64,000 bases of DNA. Origin: Hyphomicrobiales bacterium (GTDB lineage Bacteria > Pseudomonadota > Alphaproteobacteria > Rhizobiales > Rhizobiaceae). Position numbers and translations under genes: made by a program. The stretch lies in assembly GCA_900471605.1 (NCBI GenBank), contig UCEY01000016.1, positions 282,272 to 346,271 of the forward strand. The letters are read 5' to 3'. The notes beneath the pieces are model-generated. The model was not told the origin of the DNA. It saw only the letters and a program-made list of their open reading frames with translations, and did no database searches. The stretch's first letter is position 1. Each line of letters opens with the position of its first letter. Positions 52,746-61,493 of the stretch are shown here, in pieces.

Positions 52746-55448
52746 ATGAATATAAGGCAGGTTAGCCGAGAGCGAAACGACCTTCACTTTTGGCAAATTT
52801 TGGTCGTGTGCACCGCTAAAGAATTTGAAACCGATGGAGAAGATCTTATTCGATCTATAGAGATCAATTCTCCCGACACTCGTATCATCGTTTGCTTGAT
52901 CGACGCTGACGCTTCATCACGCGAAAGATTATCGCTTTTAGCCGCCAAGCTCCTAAGCGTGACTTTGTACGAGCTTGAACTGTCCGGCAGTTTCACTTCG
53001 CCAACTTTGCAGCGCTATATCATAGCGAAAAACGTGCTCGCACTAACAAAGATCCCTACGCTGCTACTAGATGTGGGATCATTGGTTTATCGTGATCTAA
53101 CGCCTCTTCCTGCAGAATTACAGAAGTGTGATTGCGCGTTGAAAATTACATTCAACAAGAAAAAGCGTTGGGAACGAGTTTTTCCTAATTCACTATGGCT
53201 CGCACCGAATACCCGAACCGGATGCTTTTTAGAAGAAGTCATTTCTCATCTCCGATCTCGCCCTGGCAGAAATATTACAGAAAAAGATGAGCGGCGGGCG
53301 CTGTACTCAAGCTTAGAGAACTGTAGGAGTTTCATCAGATTGGCCTCGTTGCCAGGAAAGTATGCAGACCGGAGCCACAAATCCGGAGCATATATCTTCT
53401 CTAGAGTTGATCATGGAAAAAAGGAAAGTACGCGAACCGCGGAAATTCGAATAAATTTAAGGGATCGGTTTGAACAGCCGCCGGTGAAGGTAATTTTCTT
53501 CCCAAAGCAGGACGTTGGGACTAAGAGAAATCTCAAAAACAACTCGTTTAAACAGAGAGTTGACCGAATTTCTCGCCCTGGCCGAATGTATTGGCGCCAT
53601 ATGTCTCAGCTGATTTCCAAGCTCGCTGGTGCCGGAGGAGAAAATACCCGAATTGTGGCATTGCCTCAGTGGGAGATAGACGCCGCCGCGGTCAGCACTT
53701 TTGCAGAAGCATCTGCAGTCTATCTGCCTCACATGATAAGACGGCAGCTCGGCGACACGAATACGCTATATTACATGCAGGAATTGCTACCAGATTTGTT
53801 CACGGTGGACGCGGACGGCTGGGGAGCTTCCTCCAGCCTCTACGGGCGAACAGATTTTGAGGCACATCAACTCGACGACCGCGTGGAGAGCTTTATTGCC
53901 AAAATCCGCAAAGAAAGGATAACAAAGGCCCCTCAGAAGAAAACCTCGAGCAAAGAATTATTAGATATCGGATTACTTGCCCCTCTCCAGGTTCCAGGAG
54001 ACGACGCATTAATTTATCACGGAGCCATCACCCTTGAAGACTATGTTGAAACCCTTGCCACTTTCGCAGAGCGAGAAAAGATCAATGTGGTATTTCGAAA
54101 GCATCCATATGATGAAACGAGCCTTTTTGAAGATTCGCGAAAGCGGTATACTTCCAATTTTGTGAAATTTAGCGTAGGCGGTCACATTCATGACGCCTTA
54201 GCAAAAGCAAGGGCCGTTGCCGTCATCAATAGCGGTGTAGGCTTCGAGGCTATGATTTACAATAGGCCGGTGTTGTCTTTTGGACGATCGATCTACGATA
54301 CTGCAGTAATAACTGCCGATCGAAAAAATATTTCCGCTTCTTATGCTAAAGCAATTAAAGAAAATGAGGACATTCGTTGGGAACGTTATCGGAAATTCAT
54401 TTCATGGTACGTTTTCCAGGCGGGATACAAGCTCCACGAAGCGAAAATCAATCTCGAATTGGATCGAACTGCGCCTCCGAAATGGGGAGAGAACCCAATA
54501 TATAACAACCTCGCACTCGATGAGACGGCAGCATGGCGCGGCGTTAATTTGCAGAAGGCCCCTGCCGGACATCCAGTTAAGCAATGGCGCGCCCAAGCTC
54601 GCTATCTAATGCGTCGACTTCAGAAGACAGCAGGAATATACAAAAGGCGGGTTAAAAAACGCTCCCTGGATCACCTTAGCTCCGCCGTTAAGGCACCTTG
54701 GATTTCTAGGCTCGACGAAGGTTATTTCCAAGGTAAGACGGTTGCCTTGGTCGGGAACGCCTCATCGCTCAAACATACCAATTTGGGATACGAAATTGAC
54801 GCCCATGACATAGTAATACGGATGAACTTGGGCTACCCACTCACTGTATCGAAAACGCCTGAAGGAAAGCACCTTCCTTCAGAGTTTATATATGGGACAT
54901 TTGTAGATGGGAAATCAAGCGGCGCTGAGCAATTGGTACTGTTGAAACCGGACACTCCCGAGGATGTAGCAAGCGCCTTTACGAGCGTTGCTGCGACGGG
55001 ACGAAGAACTGACATCTGGTCTTGCTCGACAAGCGACCGAGAGCGGCAGCTTTTCTATGCTCCCTTATTCGATTGCCGAACTGTTGCATGTCATCCTGCT
55101 TTTGAGCACCTCTCGCCTTGGTTGATCTTAAAAAGGAAGATTTTCAAGCTGCCGGCGCTTATATATCGTGAACTGCGAGATGAGCTTTCGATCGAACCTA
55201 CATCCGGCCTTATATGGATTGACTATCTCAGGCGTACTCAGCTCGCTTCCCTTAACATCTATGGGTTTGATTTCTTCGCTTCTGGGCACATTGTGCGTAG
55301 AATGCCAAATCTTCTTCAGGCCGAAGGAAAATGGCCACATGACCCGCAGGCGGAAAGAGACTATGTCTTTGAAAAAGCCCTCGCAAACGATGCAAGAATA
55401 AGATTCGCCCTGGGCGTCGTTAATAATGCCCCATCTACTGTAAAGTAG
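52746..55448 (+). CDS. Three-domain glycosyltransferase: GT-A-like, KpsC-like and GT29 (sialyltransferase-like)
   Basis: 900 residues. Residues 1-200 resemble a nucleotide-sugar transferase (LLLDVGSLVYRDLTPLPAEL). About 420-565 match the capsule-synthesis/Kdo-transferase type (KINVVFRKHPYDETSLFED, INSGVGFEAMIYNRPVLSFG). From about 655, KTVALVGNASSLKHTNLGYE followed by IDAHDIVIRMN is the GT29 sialylmotif L pattern. A later PTSGLIWIDYLRRTQLASLN plus IYGFDFF corresponds to sialylmotif S. KpsC-type and GT29 domains both use CMP-activated acid sugars (Kdo, sialic acid), so the fusion may build an acidic glycan. Confidence 0.75.
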   Translation: MNIRQVSRERNDLHFWQILVVCTAKEFETDGEDLIRSIEINSPDTRIIVCLIDADASSRERLSLLAAKLLSVTLYELELSGSFTSPTLQRYIIAKNVLALTKIPTLLLDVGSLVYRDLTPLPAELQKCDCALKITFNKKKRWERVFPNSLWLAPNTRTGCFLEEVISHLRSRPGRNITEKDERRALYSSLENCRSFIRLASLPGKYADRSHKSGAYIFSRVDHGKKESTRTAEIRINLRDRFEQPPVKVIFFPKQDVGTKRNLKNNSFKQRVDRISRPGRMYWRHMSQLISKLAGAGGENTRIVALPQWEIDAAAVSTFAEASAVYLPHMIRRQLGDTNTLYYMQELLPDLFTVDADGWGASSSLYGRTDFEAHQLDDRVESFIAKIRKERITKAPQKKTSSKELLDIGLLAPLQVPGDDALIYHGAITLEDYVETLATFAEREKINVVFRKHPYDETSLFEDSRKRYTSNFVKFSVGGHIHDALAKARAVAVINSGVGFEAMIYNRPVLSFGRSIYDTAVITADRKNISASYAKAIKENEDIRWERYRKFISWYVFQAGYKLHEAKINLELDRTAPPKWGENPIYNNLALDETAAWRGVNLQKAPAGHPVKQWRAQARYLMRRLQKTAGIYKRRVKKRSLDHLSSAVKAPWISRLDEGYFQGKTVALVGNASSLKHTNLGYEIDAHDIVIRMNLGYPLTVSKTPEGKHLPSEFIYGTFVDGKSSGAEQLVLLKPDTPEDVASAFTSVAATGRRTDIWSCSTSDRERQLFYAPLFDCRTVACHPAFEHLSPWLILKRKIFKLPALIYRELRDELSIEPTSGLIWIDYLRRTQLASLNIYGFDFFASGHIVRRMPNLLQAEGKWPHDPQAERDYVFEKALANDARIRFALGVVNNAPSTVK

Positions 55449-55464
55449 TTTCGAGGATGAGCCG

Positions 55465-56376
55465 ATGAATATGCAGCACTCCGAAAATGGTCCCGTTAAT
55501 GAGACTACGCGCGATGAAGCTACCGACCTAGCCGGGGCGAGTTTGAAGAAATACGATAGCATTTTGAAAACTCTAGATCATAGAGTTGCGAAGCTTGAGA
55601 AGGGGAACGCGAATATCAGAATCCTGGCTCTCGATAGAGCTGTACAGGAAATGGTCCAGGAACTGTTCAGCTATATCACGCCTGCCGACCCCTTGGGTCT
55701 TACTTTTGAACGCGTGGGGCGCGCTTATGATGGCGGCTACATCATGGTTAAACATGAAGCCAAATCGATGACTGCATATTCACTCGGAATCAACCGCGAC
55801 GTCTCGTGGGACTTAGCCATGGCGGAACGTGGATACGACATTCATCAGTATGATCATACGATTATCAAGCTTCCCGTAGACCATCCTAGGTTCCACTTTA
55901 AGCGACTTGGTATAACAGGCATGTCCCTGGTCAACGATGAGCTTTCCTCGCTCGAAGTAGAGATAGCCAACAACGCTCATAGCGAACAGCACGATATGAT
56001 ATTAAAAATTGATATCGAGGGGCATGAATGGGACGTTTTCAGCGAGATGCCAAAAGAAGATTTGTCTCGGTTCACTCAAATATTGGTCGAATGCCACGGC
56101 TTTAGCAAAATGCACAAGCTGTTCTGGTTTCGGAAAGCACGACAAGCCCTTCAGAAACTCGCAGTGTCTCATCAAGTTGTGCATGTTCACGGAAATAATA
56201 ATAGCCCTATGGTCGTGCTTGGAGGAGTTGCCGTTCCTCAGACGCTGGAATTGACGTGGCTTCGGCGTGATATTTGTGAGTTTGCACCCTGCACACGAAA
56301 TTTTCCGACAGATTTGGATCAGCCAAATAATCCCAATTATGCAGATCATCGGCTTGGTCGATTTTCCTTTTTTTAA
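55465..56376 (+). CDS. FkbM-like SAM-dependent methyltransferase
   Basis: 303 residues. It begins with a coiled-coil-like segment (residues 20-60). The methyltransferase part has RAYDGGYIMV, then YSLGINRDVSWDLAMAERGY with an acidic strand end, and the FkbM/METTL24 motif LKIDIEGHEWDVF. Such enzymes O-methylate sugars or other small molecules. It closes the glycan block and is coupled in direction to the 900-residue transferase (16-base gap). Confidence 0.78.
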   Translation: MNMQHSENGPVNETTRDEATDLAGASLKKYDSILKTLDHRVAKLEKGNANIRILALDRAVQEMVQELFSYITPADPLGLTFERVGRAYDGGYIMVKHEAKSMTAYSLGINRDVSWDLAMAERGYDIHQYDHTIIKLPVDHPRFHFKRLGITGMSLVNDELSSLEVEIANNAHSEQHDMILKIDIEGHEWDVFSEMPKEDLSRFTQILVECHGFSKMHKLFWFRKARQALQKLAVSHQVVHVHGNNNSPMVVLGGVAVPQTLELTWLRRDICEFAPCTRNFPTDLDQPNNPNYADHRLGRFSFF

Positions 56377-56492
56377 GCGGTTCGCGCCGCGCTTCGGTTG
56401 GCGAGAGTTAGGATTGATGTGTACAAACCTTCCGAAACAGTTCTACTTCACTCCCTGATTCAGGGATGTAGGATTGAAGAAGTGGTAGAGAA

Positions 56493-56849
56493 ATGAATGT
56501 TCAAGACCTAATTGTGAGTTTGCAAAATGCAAAAGGTCCAGATCGGCGGCTCGACGTAGCCATTGCCTTGCTTGTGGGATATCAGCGTATCGAAGCGACG
56601 GACGGTAAGGGAGAGCAGAAAACGCGGCTTTTGTTTCTAGCCCCATCAACAAATGATCCCGCCAAAGTACCCGACTATACAAGATCGATTGATGCCGCAT
56701 ATCGACTGACGCAGACTCTTGCGCCCTCTCATTCTGGAGGTTGTAGTTGGGAGGATGGGATGGGAAGTGCCAGATTAGGCGACGGGCCCTACTGCCAAGC
56801 AGCAAATCCCGCAATTGCTCTTTGCGTTGCGACTCTAAATAGCATCTAA
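56493..56849 (+). CDS. Phage ABA-sandwich-like hypothetical protein
   Basis: 118 residues. The order RRLDVAIALLVGYQRIE, then PDYTRSIDAAYRLTQTL and NPAIALCVATLNSI at the end resembles the small phage 'ABA sandwich' family found in rhizobial prophages. It lies just after the methyltransferase gene. It may be a phage remnant rather than part of the glycan system. Confidence 0.55.
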   Translation: MNVQDLIVSLQNAKGPDRRLDVAIALLVGYQRIEATDGKGEQKTRLLFLAPSTNDPAKVPDYTRSIDAAYRLTQTLAPSHSGGCSWEDGMGSARLGDGPYCQAANPAIALCVATLNSI

Positions 56850-57291
56850 GAAAATGAATCTACTATTGATACAGGAACTCTTGCCTTTCGCTGTACCGGG
56901 AGATCTAGGAAGCATAAGAGTGTTCTCTTCCGCTACGCCAAGACCGATCGTCCGCTGCCGGCCAATCGGCGATTTTCGGACCTACTTATGGCCACATCAG
57001 GCCCAGCAGTGCAATGGCTGTGGCGGATTAATAACGACCAATTGATGGCATTTCTCTAAGACCGAACTTACAACGCGATGTCCGCCGTTGGACTGCTTAG
57101 ATCTGGGTCTGAGCGTGTGGTTAGAGGCTAAAAAGGCAAATTGATGAAGGCCTCCACGAGGCACGCCTTTCTCGTTAAACTCCGCTCAGTAATAGCGAGA
57201 TGGAGTTTTCAATTAACGATGTATTCCCCAGACGACGTTTCCTCCAAACAATCGGCGCTGCTGTCGCGACGCCAATTGGATGTACGCCAAC
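56850..57291. other. Intergenic stretch left of the IS3 element
   Basis: About 440 bases. The short frames here lack ribosome-binding sites and recognisable motifs. Nothing else is seen; the right-hand end is the left inverted repeat of the IS3 element. Confidence 0.45.
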
Positions 57292-57354
57292 TGGCCTGCT
57301 GCCGGTTTCGTGGACACCGAGATAAGGTGCTCCTCCTCAAACCGGAGAGTGTGA

Positions 57355-57395
57355 ATGCAAAGACGGAAGTTCAGCCGCGAATACAAGCCTGAAGC
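57355..57395 (+). pseudogene. IS3 orfA, first 13 codons (interrupted)
   Basis: Starts at ATG 57355 and reads MQRRKFSREYKPE, the usual start of IS3 orfA products. It is interrupted by the IS66 insertion at 57396 and continues at 60357 with VKLIRERGVSVAQAARDLDV in the same frame once one copy of the 8-bp target is removed. Confidence 0.8.
57388..57395. repeat. Target-site duplication of IS66, left copy
   Basis: CCTGAAGC, identical to 60349-60356; eight bases is the duplication size of the IS66 family. Confidence 0.88.
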
Positions 57396-57485
57396 GAAAC
57401 CGCTGTTTCGTCCCCACATCGTCCCGTGCAGGTTCGGCCAACTTTCATATTGTTTGATAACTTTTAGTCGTTCCGCGATATTTGG

Positions 57486-57896
57486 GTGAGCATCAAATAC
57501 CGGTTTCGGAGTTTAGATCGCGTGATTGAAAGTCCTAACTTTTCTGAAGAAGAGATTGAAGCAGTCCGTGAGTTCGGGTTGCGTAGCTTTCTAACAGGGC
57601 GAGACGAGCGAATTGCGATCCTGACGAAGCTCGAACTGTGGGATAAGTCGCGCTCGAATCTAAACGAGCGTGGGTCGAAGATAAAAGAAATGTTGATCGG
57701 AGCGCCAAACTCGTCGCAGTCGGAGCTAGCTCTGATGTTTCGATATACGTGGGGCAAAAACAGTCGGGAAGAGAGAATATCTTTGGAGACGCAATTGCTT
57801 GAAATGGGGCTCGCATGGGTAACAGAACAAGGGCATGTCCTTTTGAACCTCAGGGGTGAAAAAGTGCGCACCGATGCGTATCGGGAACGCCATTAA
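57486..57896 (+). CDS. Hypothetical passenger protein inside IS66
   Basis: 136 residues, GTG start. Mixed-charge and predicted mostly helical: NFSEEEIEAVREFGLRSF, then a segment with ERGSKIKEMLIGAPNSS, ending LLEMGLAWVTEQGHVLLNLR. There is no signal, membrane segment or recognised motif. It lies between the left inverted repeat and the 3' end of tnpC and is transcribed towards tnpC, so it travels with the transposon. It could be an accessory or selfish gene; I cannot assign a role. Confidence 0.55.
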   Translation: MSIKYRFRSLDRVIESPNFSEEEIEAVREFGLRSFLTGRDERIAILTKLELWDKSRSNLNERGSKIKEMLIGAPNSSQSELALMFRYTWGKNSREERISLETQLLEMGLAWVTEQGHVLLNLRGEKVRTDAYRERH

Positions 57897-57930
57897 AGTC
57901 TGCATGGCGTGGGCTGTCCGCTGATTTAGT

Positions 57931-59460
57931 TTATTGGTAATTCCACGGTAAAAGTGCGTCAATCCGGCCCTGCATATGACCATTCACGATGGCAGTCAGC
58001 GTGGCGGTCAGATAGGCAAGCGGATCGACGGCGTTAAGTTTGCACGTCTCGATCAGCGAGGCGATGGTCGCCCAGTTCTCCGCTCCTGTGTCGTGCCCGG
58101 CGAAGAGAGCATTCTTGCGGTTAAGGGCAATCGGCCGAATTGTTCTCTCGACGCTGTTGTTGTCGATCTCGATGCGACCATCGGTCAAAAAGATGCAGAG
58201 CCCATTCCAGTATTTGGCGATGTAGGCCAGTGCTTCGCCAAGCGGTGATTTGCCAGCAACGCGGGCACGCTGAAGCGTGAGCCAGGTACGAATGCTTGCG
58301 ATCAATGGCGCTGACCGTGCCTGCCTCCCAGCGAGGCGGGCGTCGGCATCGAGACCGCGCAGCTCTGCTTCGATACGATAGAGTTCGCCGATCCGCTTCA
58401 CGCCATCCTCGGCAATGAGAGTCGAGCCGGTGCGAGTGATCTCGACCAGCTTACGCCGAGCATGCGCCCAACAATAGGCGAGTTTGATGTCGGGACCAAT
58501 ACGATCCGCTGCGATCAGCCGGTTATATCCCGCGTAGCCATCCACCTGAAGGATGCCTGTGAACCCTCGCAGTATCCGTTCGGCATGGTGCCCACTGCGA
58601 CCTGGAGCGTAGGTAAAGGCTACACCGGGTGGAGCACCTCCGCCCCACGGTCGGTCATCGCGGGCCAGCGCCCAGAAGTACCCGGTCTTGGTTTTACGGG
58701 AACCGGGATCGAGCACTGGTGCACGGGTCTCGTCCATGAACAGCTTGGTGGACCGCTTCAGGTTGGCGATCAGAGCGTCGAAGACCGGGCGAAGCTCGAA
58801 TGCCGCCCGGCCGACCCAATCGGCAAGTGTCGAACGGTCAAGATCGAGACCCTGGCGGCTCATGATCTGGGCCTGTCTGTAAAGCGGCAGGTGATCGGCG
58901 TATTTGGAGACCAGCACATGCGCGATGGTCGCCTCCGTCGGCAACCCGGCGTGAACCAATCTTGCAGGCGCTGGAGCTTGGGAAATGCCGTCGGTGCAGG
59001 CTCGGCAGGCATATTTGGGACGACGCGTGACGAGGACGCGAAATTGCGCCGGGATGACATCCAGCCGCTCGGAGACGTCCTCGCCGATGCAATGCAAGTC
59101 GCCTCCGCAGGCGCAAATCAGGCTTTCCGGTTCGATGATTTCCTCGACGCGAGGAAGATGAGCGGGAAGAGAACCGCGATTGGTGGCACGGGATTTAGGC
59201 TGCGGCTTCCCAGAGGGGCTATCGGCTTCATCTTCGGCATGGATGGAAGCAATGGCCGTTTCCAGGTCCTCCAGTGCGAGATCGAATTGCTCAGGATCGG
59301 TCTTCTCGGATTTACGGCCGAAGGCTGCCTGCTTGAAAGCCGCGACCAGCTTCTCCAGACGCTCGATCCTGTCATCCTTGCGAGCTTCACGCGCTTGCGC
59401 CGCGATCAGCATCGCCTTCAGGGCAGCAATGTCGTCTGGAAGATTGGCGGCGTCCAACAT
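57931..59460 (-). CDS. tnpC: IS66 transposase TnpC
   Basis: 509 residues: an N-terminal coiled coil (MLIAAQAREARKDDRIERLE), a zinc-finger-like CACGGDLHCIGEDV, then ACRACTDGISQAP, and a DDE core (Asp in LFMDETRAPVLDPG, second Asp in LQVDGYAGYN, Glu near IEIDNNSVERTIRP). All the usual elements of the IS66 transposase are present. The frame is intact. Confidence 0.96.
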   Translation of the reverse strand: MLDAANLPDDIAALKAMLIAAQAREARKDDRIERLEKLVAAFKQAAFGRKSEKTDPEQFDLALEDLETAIASIHAEDEADSPSGKPQPKSRATNRGSLPAHLPRVEEIIEPESLICACGGDLHCIGEDVSERLDVIPAQFRVLVTRRPKYACRACTDGISQAPAPARLVHAGLPTEATIAHVLVSKYADHLPLYRQAQIMSRQGLDLDRSTLADWVGRAAFELRPVFDALIANLKRSTKLFMDETRAPVLDPGSRKTKTGYFWALARDDRPWGGGAPPGVAFTYAPGRSGHHAERILRGFTGILQVDGYAGYNRLIAADRIGPDIKLAYCWAHARRKLVEITRTGSTLIAEDGVKRIGELYRIEAELRGLDADARLAGRQARSAPLIASIRTWLTLQRARVAGKSPLGEALAYIAKYWNGLCIFLTDGRIEIDNNSVERTIRPIALNRKNALFAGHDTGAENWATIASLIETCKLNAVDPLAYLTATLTAIVNGHMQGRIDALLPWNYQ

Positions 59461-59528
59461 GGTCGAAGTCTATCAAAACCAACGTCGCTTCGCCGTCGGA
59501 ATTTACCGCCCGAGTCATCGTGCCGCAT

Positions 59529-59882
59529 CTATTCGATGGCGTCCGGCGGTCTCGCCTCCACGGACCGAACCCGCCACCAGTCGAGACCCGCAAACAACGC
59601 CTCGAACTGCGCGTGACCAAGTGTCATCAAGCCATCCTTGATGCCCGGCCAGGTAAAGGTGTGTTCTTCCAGCCGCTTGTAGGCCATGACCAATCCGCTG
59701 CCATCCCAGTAGATCAGCTTCAATCGATCCGCCTTCCGGGACCGGAACACGAAGACCGTCCCTGTGAACGGGTCCTTGTGCAGTTCGTTTTTGACCAACG
59801 CGGCCAGTCCATCGTGGCCCTTGCGGAAATCGACGGGCTTCGTCGCCACCATGATCCGAACCCGGTTCGAGGGAAAAATCAT
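59529..59882 (-). CDS. tnpB: IS66 accessory protein TnpB
   Basis: 117 residues. The family core is VDFRKGHDGLAALVKNEL and DPFTGTVFVFRSRKADRLKL, IYWDGSGLVMAYKRLEEHTF. TnpB is needed with TnpA for IS66 transposition though its job is not known. The start overlaps the tnpA stop by four bases. Confidence 0.95.
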   Translation of the reverse strand: MIFPSNRVRIMVATKPVDFRKGHDGLAALVKNELHKDPFTGTVFVFRSRKADRLKLIYWDGSGLVMAYKRLEEHTFTWPGIKDGLMTLGHAQFEALFAGLDWWRVRSVEARPPDAIE

Positions 59883-60265
59883 GCCGGAACAGCGCAGGCA
59901 CGCGCGACAGCGGCGATCCGGGCGGCCGATGCGCCTTCTTCCAGCCGGATGGTGACGGGCCCGACGATGATCTCGGGACGGCTTGCCGTCTTGATCGGCG
60001 GTTCTGAAGCAGGCGGCTCGACGATTACCGCTGCAAACTCCACCGCATTCTCAGGTGCGGGCAGAACCAGCTTGCCCTGCCGCGCCATCGTTCGCCAGGT
60101 CGAGAGGTGGTTCGGCTTCAAGCCATGTCGCTCCGCAACCTCATTCACCATCACTCCGGGACGAAGACTCTCGGAAACAATCTGCGCCTTGACCTCGTCC
60201 GGCCAGTGCCGGTTAACCTCACGACCGGACTTCCTGGTCGTGAGAACCTCCAATGTACTCTCCAT
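59879..60265 (-). CDS. tnpA: IS66 accessory protein TnpA (helix-turn-helix)
   Basis: 128 residues from the ATG at 60265, chosen because MESTLEVL is a normal TnpA start; the frame is open 39 bases upstream. HWPDEVKAQIVSESLRPGVM, VNEVAERHGLKPNHLSTWR is the DNA-binding helix-turn-helix. It is the first gene of the IS66 operon. Confidence 0.92.
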   Translation of the reverse strand: MESTLEVLTTRKSGREVNRHWPDEVKAQIVSESLRPGVMVNEVAERHGLKPNHLSTWRTMARQGKLVLPAPENAVEFAAVIVEPPASEPPIKTASRPEIIVGPVTIRLEEGASAARIAAVARACAVPA

Positions 60266-60348
60266 GGAGAAACTCCCGTTGCTCGTCCATGGTAAGGCGA
60301 TCACAGATCACGGCGGTGAGGACAACGTGGGAATGGAACACCGGTTAC

Positions 60349-60356
60349 CCTGAAGC
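60349..60356. repeat. Target-site duplication of IS66, right copy
   Basis: CCTGAAGC, identical to 57388-57395 and directly next to the right inverted repeat of IS66. Confidence 0.88.
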
Positions 60357-60606
60357 GGTGAAGTTGATAAGAGAGCGCGGCGTCAGCGTTGCGCAGGCAG
60401 CCCGCGATCTGGATGTTCATGAGAATGTCCTGCGCAAATGGGTCAAGGAATACGGTTTCGATCCGTCACAGGCCTTTCCCGGCCATGGGCAGATGAAACC
60501 TGAGCAGCTTGAGATCGAGAGGCTGCGCCGCGAGGTCGCGAAGCTGAAAGCGGAGCGTGATATCCTAAAAAAGGCCGCGGCCTACTTTGCGAAGGACGCG
60601 ATATGA
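60357..60606 (+). pseudogene. IS3 orfA, main part (5' end separated by IS66)
   Basis: Reads VKLIRERGVSVAQAARDLDV (helix-turn-helix), HENVLRKWVKEYGFDPSQAF, and a leucine-zipper-like end IERLRREVAKLKAERDILKK before the stop. It is intact apart from its first 14 codons, which lie at 57355-57395. Its stop overlaps the orfB start by four bases. Confidence 0.88.
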
Positions 60607-61463
60607 AGTTCGCTTTCATTGCAAAGCGCCGTTCGATCTGGCCGGTGGCATTGCTCTGCGAAGTGCTGGGTGTTTCTCGTTCCGGCTTTCATGCCTGGCT
60701 CCATCGTTCGCCGAGCAGCCATGTTCGGTTTGATGAAGTCTTGCTGGCGAAGATCGACCAGAGCTTCAAATCCAGCGACCGCACCTATGGTGCCCGGCGT
60801 GTCTGGCACGGCCTGCTCGCTGAAGGGTTCTCCTGCGGATTGCATCGCGTCGAGCGGCTGATGCGTGAGAGCGCATTGCGAGCACGTCCGCGCAGACGAG
60901 GCTTGCCAAAGGATGCCGGTGAGCGCTCAGTCATCATGCCGAATGTGCTGGACCGGCAGTTTGAGGCGGATCGCCCCAATCAGAAATGGGTGGCCGACTT
61001 CACCTACATCTGGACGGCGGAAGGCTGGCTCTAGGTGGCCGCCGTCATCGATCTGTTCTCACGCCGTGTCGTCGGCTGGTCGATGAACTTCAATATGACG
61101 GCGCAGCTCGTCACCGACGCGTTGATCATGGCGATCTGGCGCAGGGGCAAGCCGGACGCCCTGCTGCATCATTCCGACCAGGGCAGCCAATATACCAGCG
61201 AGCAGTTCCAGGGCCTCATGGCCGACCACGGCATCACCTGCTCGATGAGCCGATCCGGCAATGTCTGGGACAACGCCGCAATGGAGAGCTTCTTCTCCTC
61301 GATGAAAACCGAGCGCACCGCTCGAAAGGTCTATAGGACCCGCAACGACGCCAAGGCAGATGTGTTCGACTATATCGAGCGCTTCTACAATCCGAAGCGC
61401 CGCCACTCGACACTGGGATATCTCAGCCCCAATGACTTTGAAAACAAGGTCGGATTAGCTTAA
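60603..61463 (+). pseudogene. IS3 orfB transposase with in-frame amber stop
   Basis: The first half (KSSDRTYGARRVWHGLLAEG, NQKWVADFTYIWTAEGWL, with the first DDE Asp) ends at a TAG at 61032-61034. The same frame continues VAAVIDLFSRRVVGWS, DALLHHSDQGSQYTS, NVWDNAAMESFFSSMKTE, which includes the second Asp and the Glu. Family homologues have Tyr at this place (GWLYVAAVIDLFSR), so a single TAC/TAT to TAG change has inactivated the gene. Confidence 0.92.
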
Positions 61464-61493
61464 CTCTGCGTCCGAAAAACCGGCAGCAGGCCA

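Larger units (their letters stand above)
57396..60348 (-). mobile_element. IS66-family element with passenger gene
   Basis: 2953 bases between exact 8-bp duplications. Terminal inverted repeats start GAAACCGCTGTTTCG at 57396 and GTAACCGGTGTTCCA inwards from 60348; 22 of the first 29 positions agree. It carries tnpA-tnpB-tnpC on the minus strand, all intact, plus a gene of unknown function (57486-57896) on the opposite strand near its left end. The intact genes and perfect duplication indicate recent insertion. Confidence 0.9.
57292..61493 (+). mobile_element. IS3-family element split by an IS66 insertion
   Basis: Terminal inverted repeats are TGGCCTGCTGCCGGTTT at 57292-57308 and its exact complement at 61477-61493 (17 of 17). 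Without the inserted IS66, the element would be about 1.24 kb, normal for IS3. It has orfA (split) and orfB (with an internal TAG). No flanking target duplication was found (CAAC left, TACG right). Its right end truncates a tail-fibre-like gene. Confidence 0.88.

Noticed and set aside
56854..57392. Open frames of 63 and 83 codons between the ABA-sandwich-like gene and the IS3 element
   Set aside because: The second runs into the IS3 inverted repeat and orfA in another frame. Neither has family features or a good start.
57292..61493. Target duplication of the IS3 element
   Set aside because: The bases next to the inverted repeats (CAAC on the left, TACG on the right) do not match, so no duplication is claimed.
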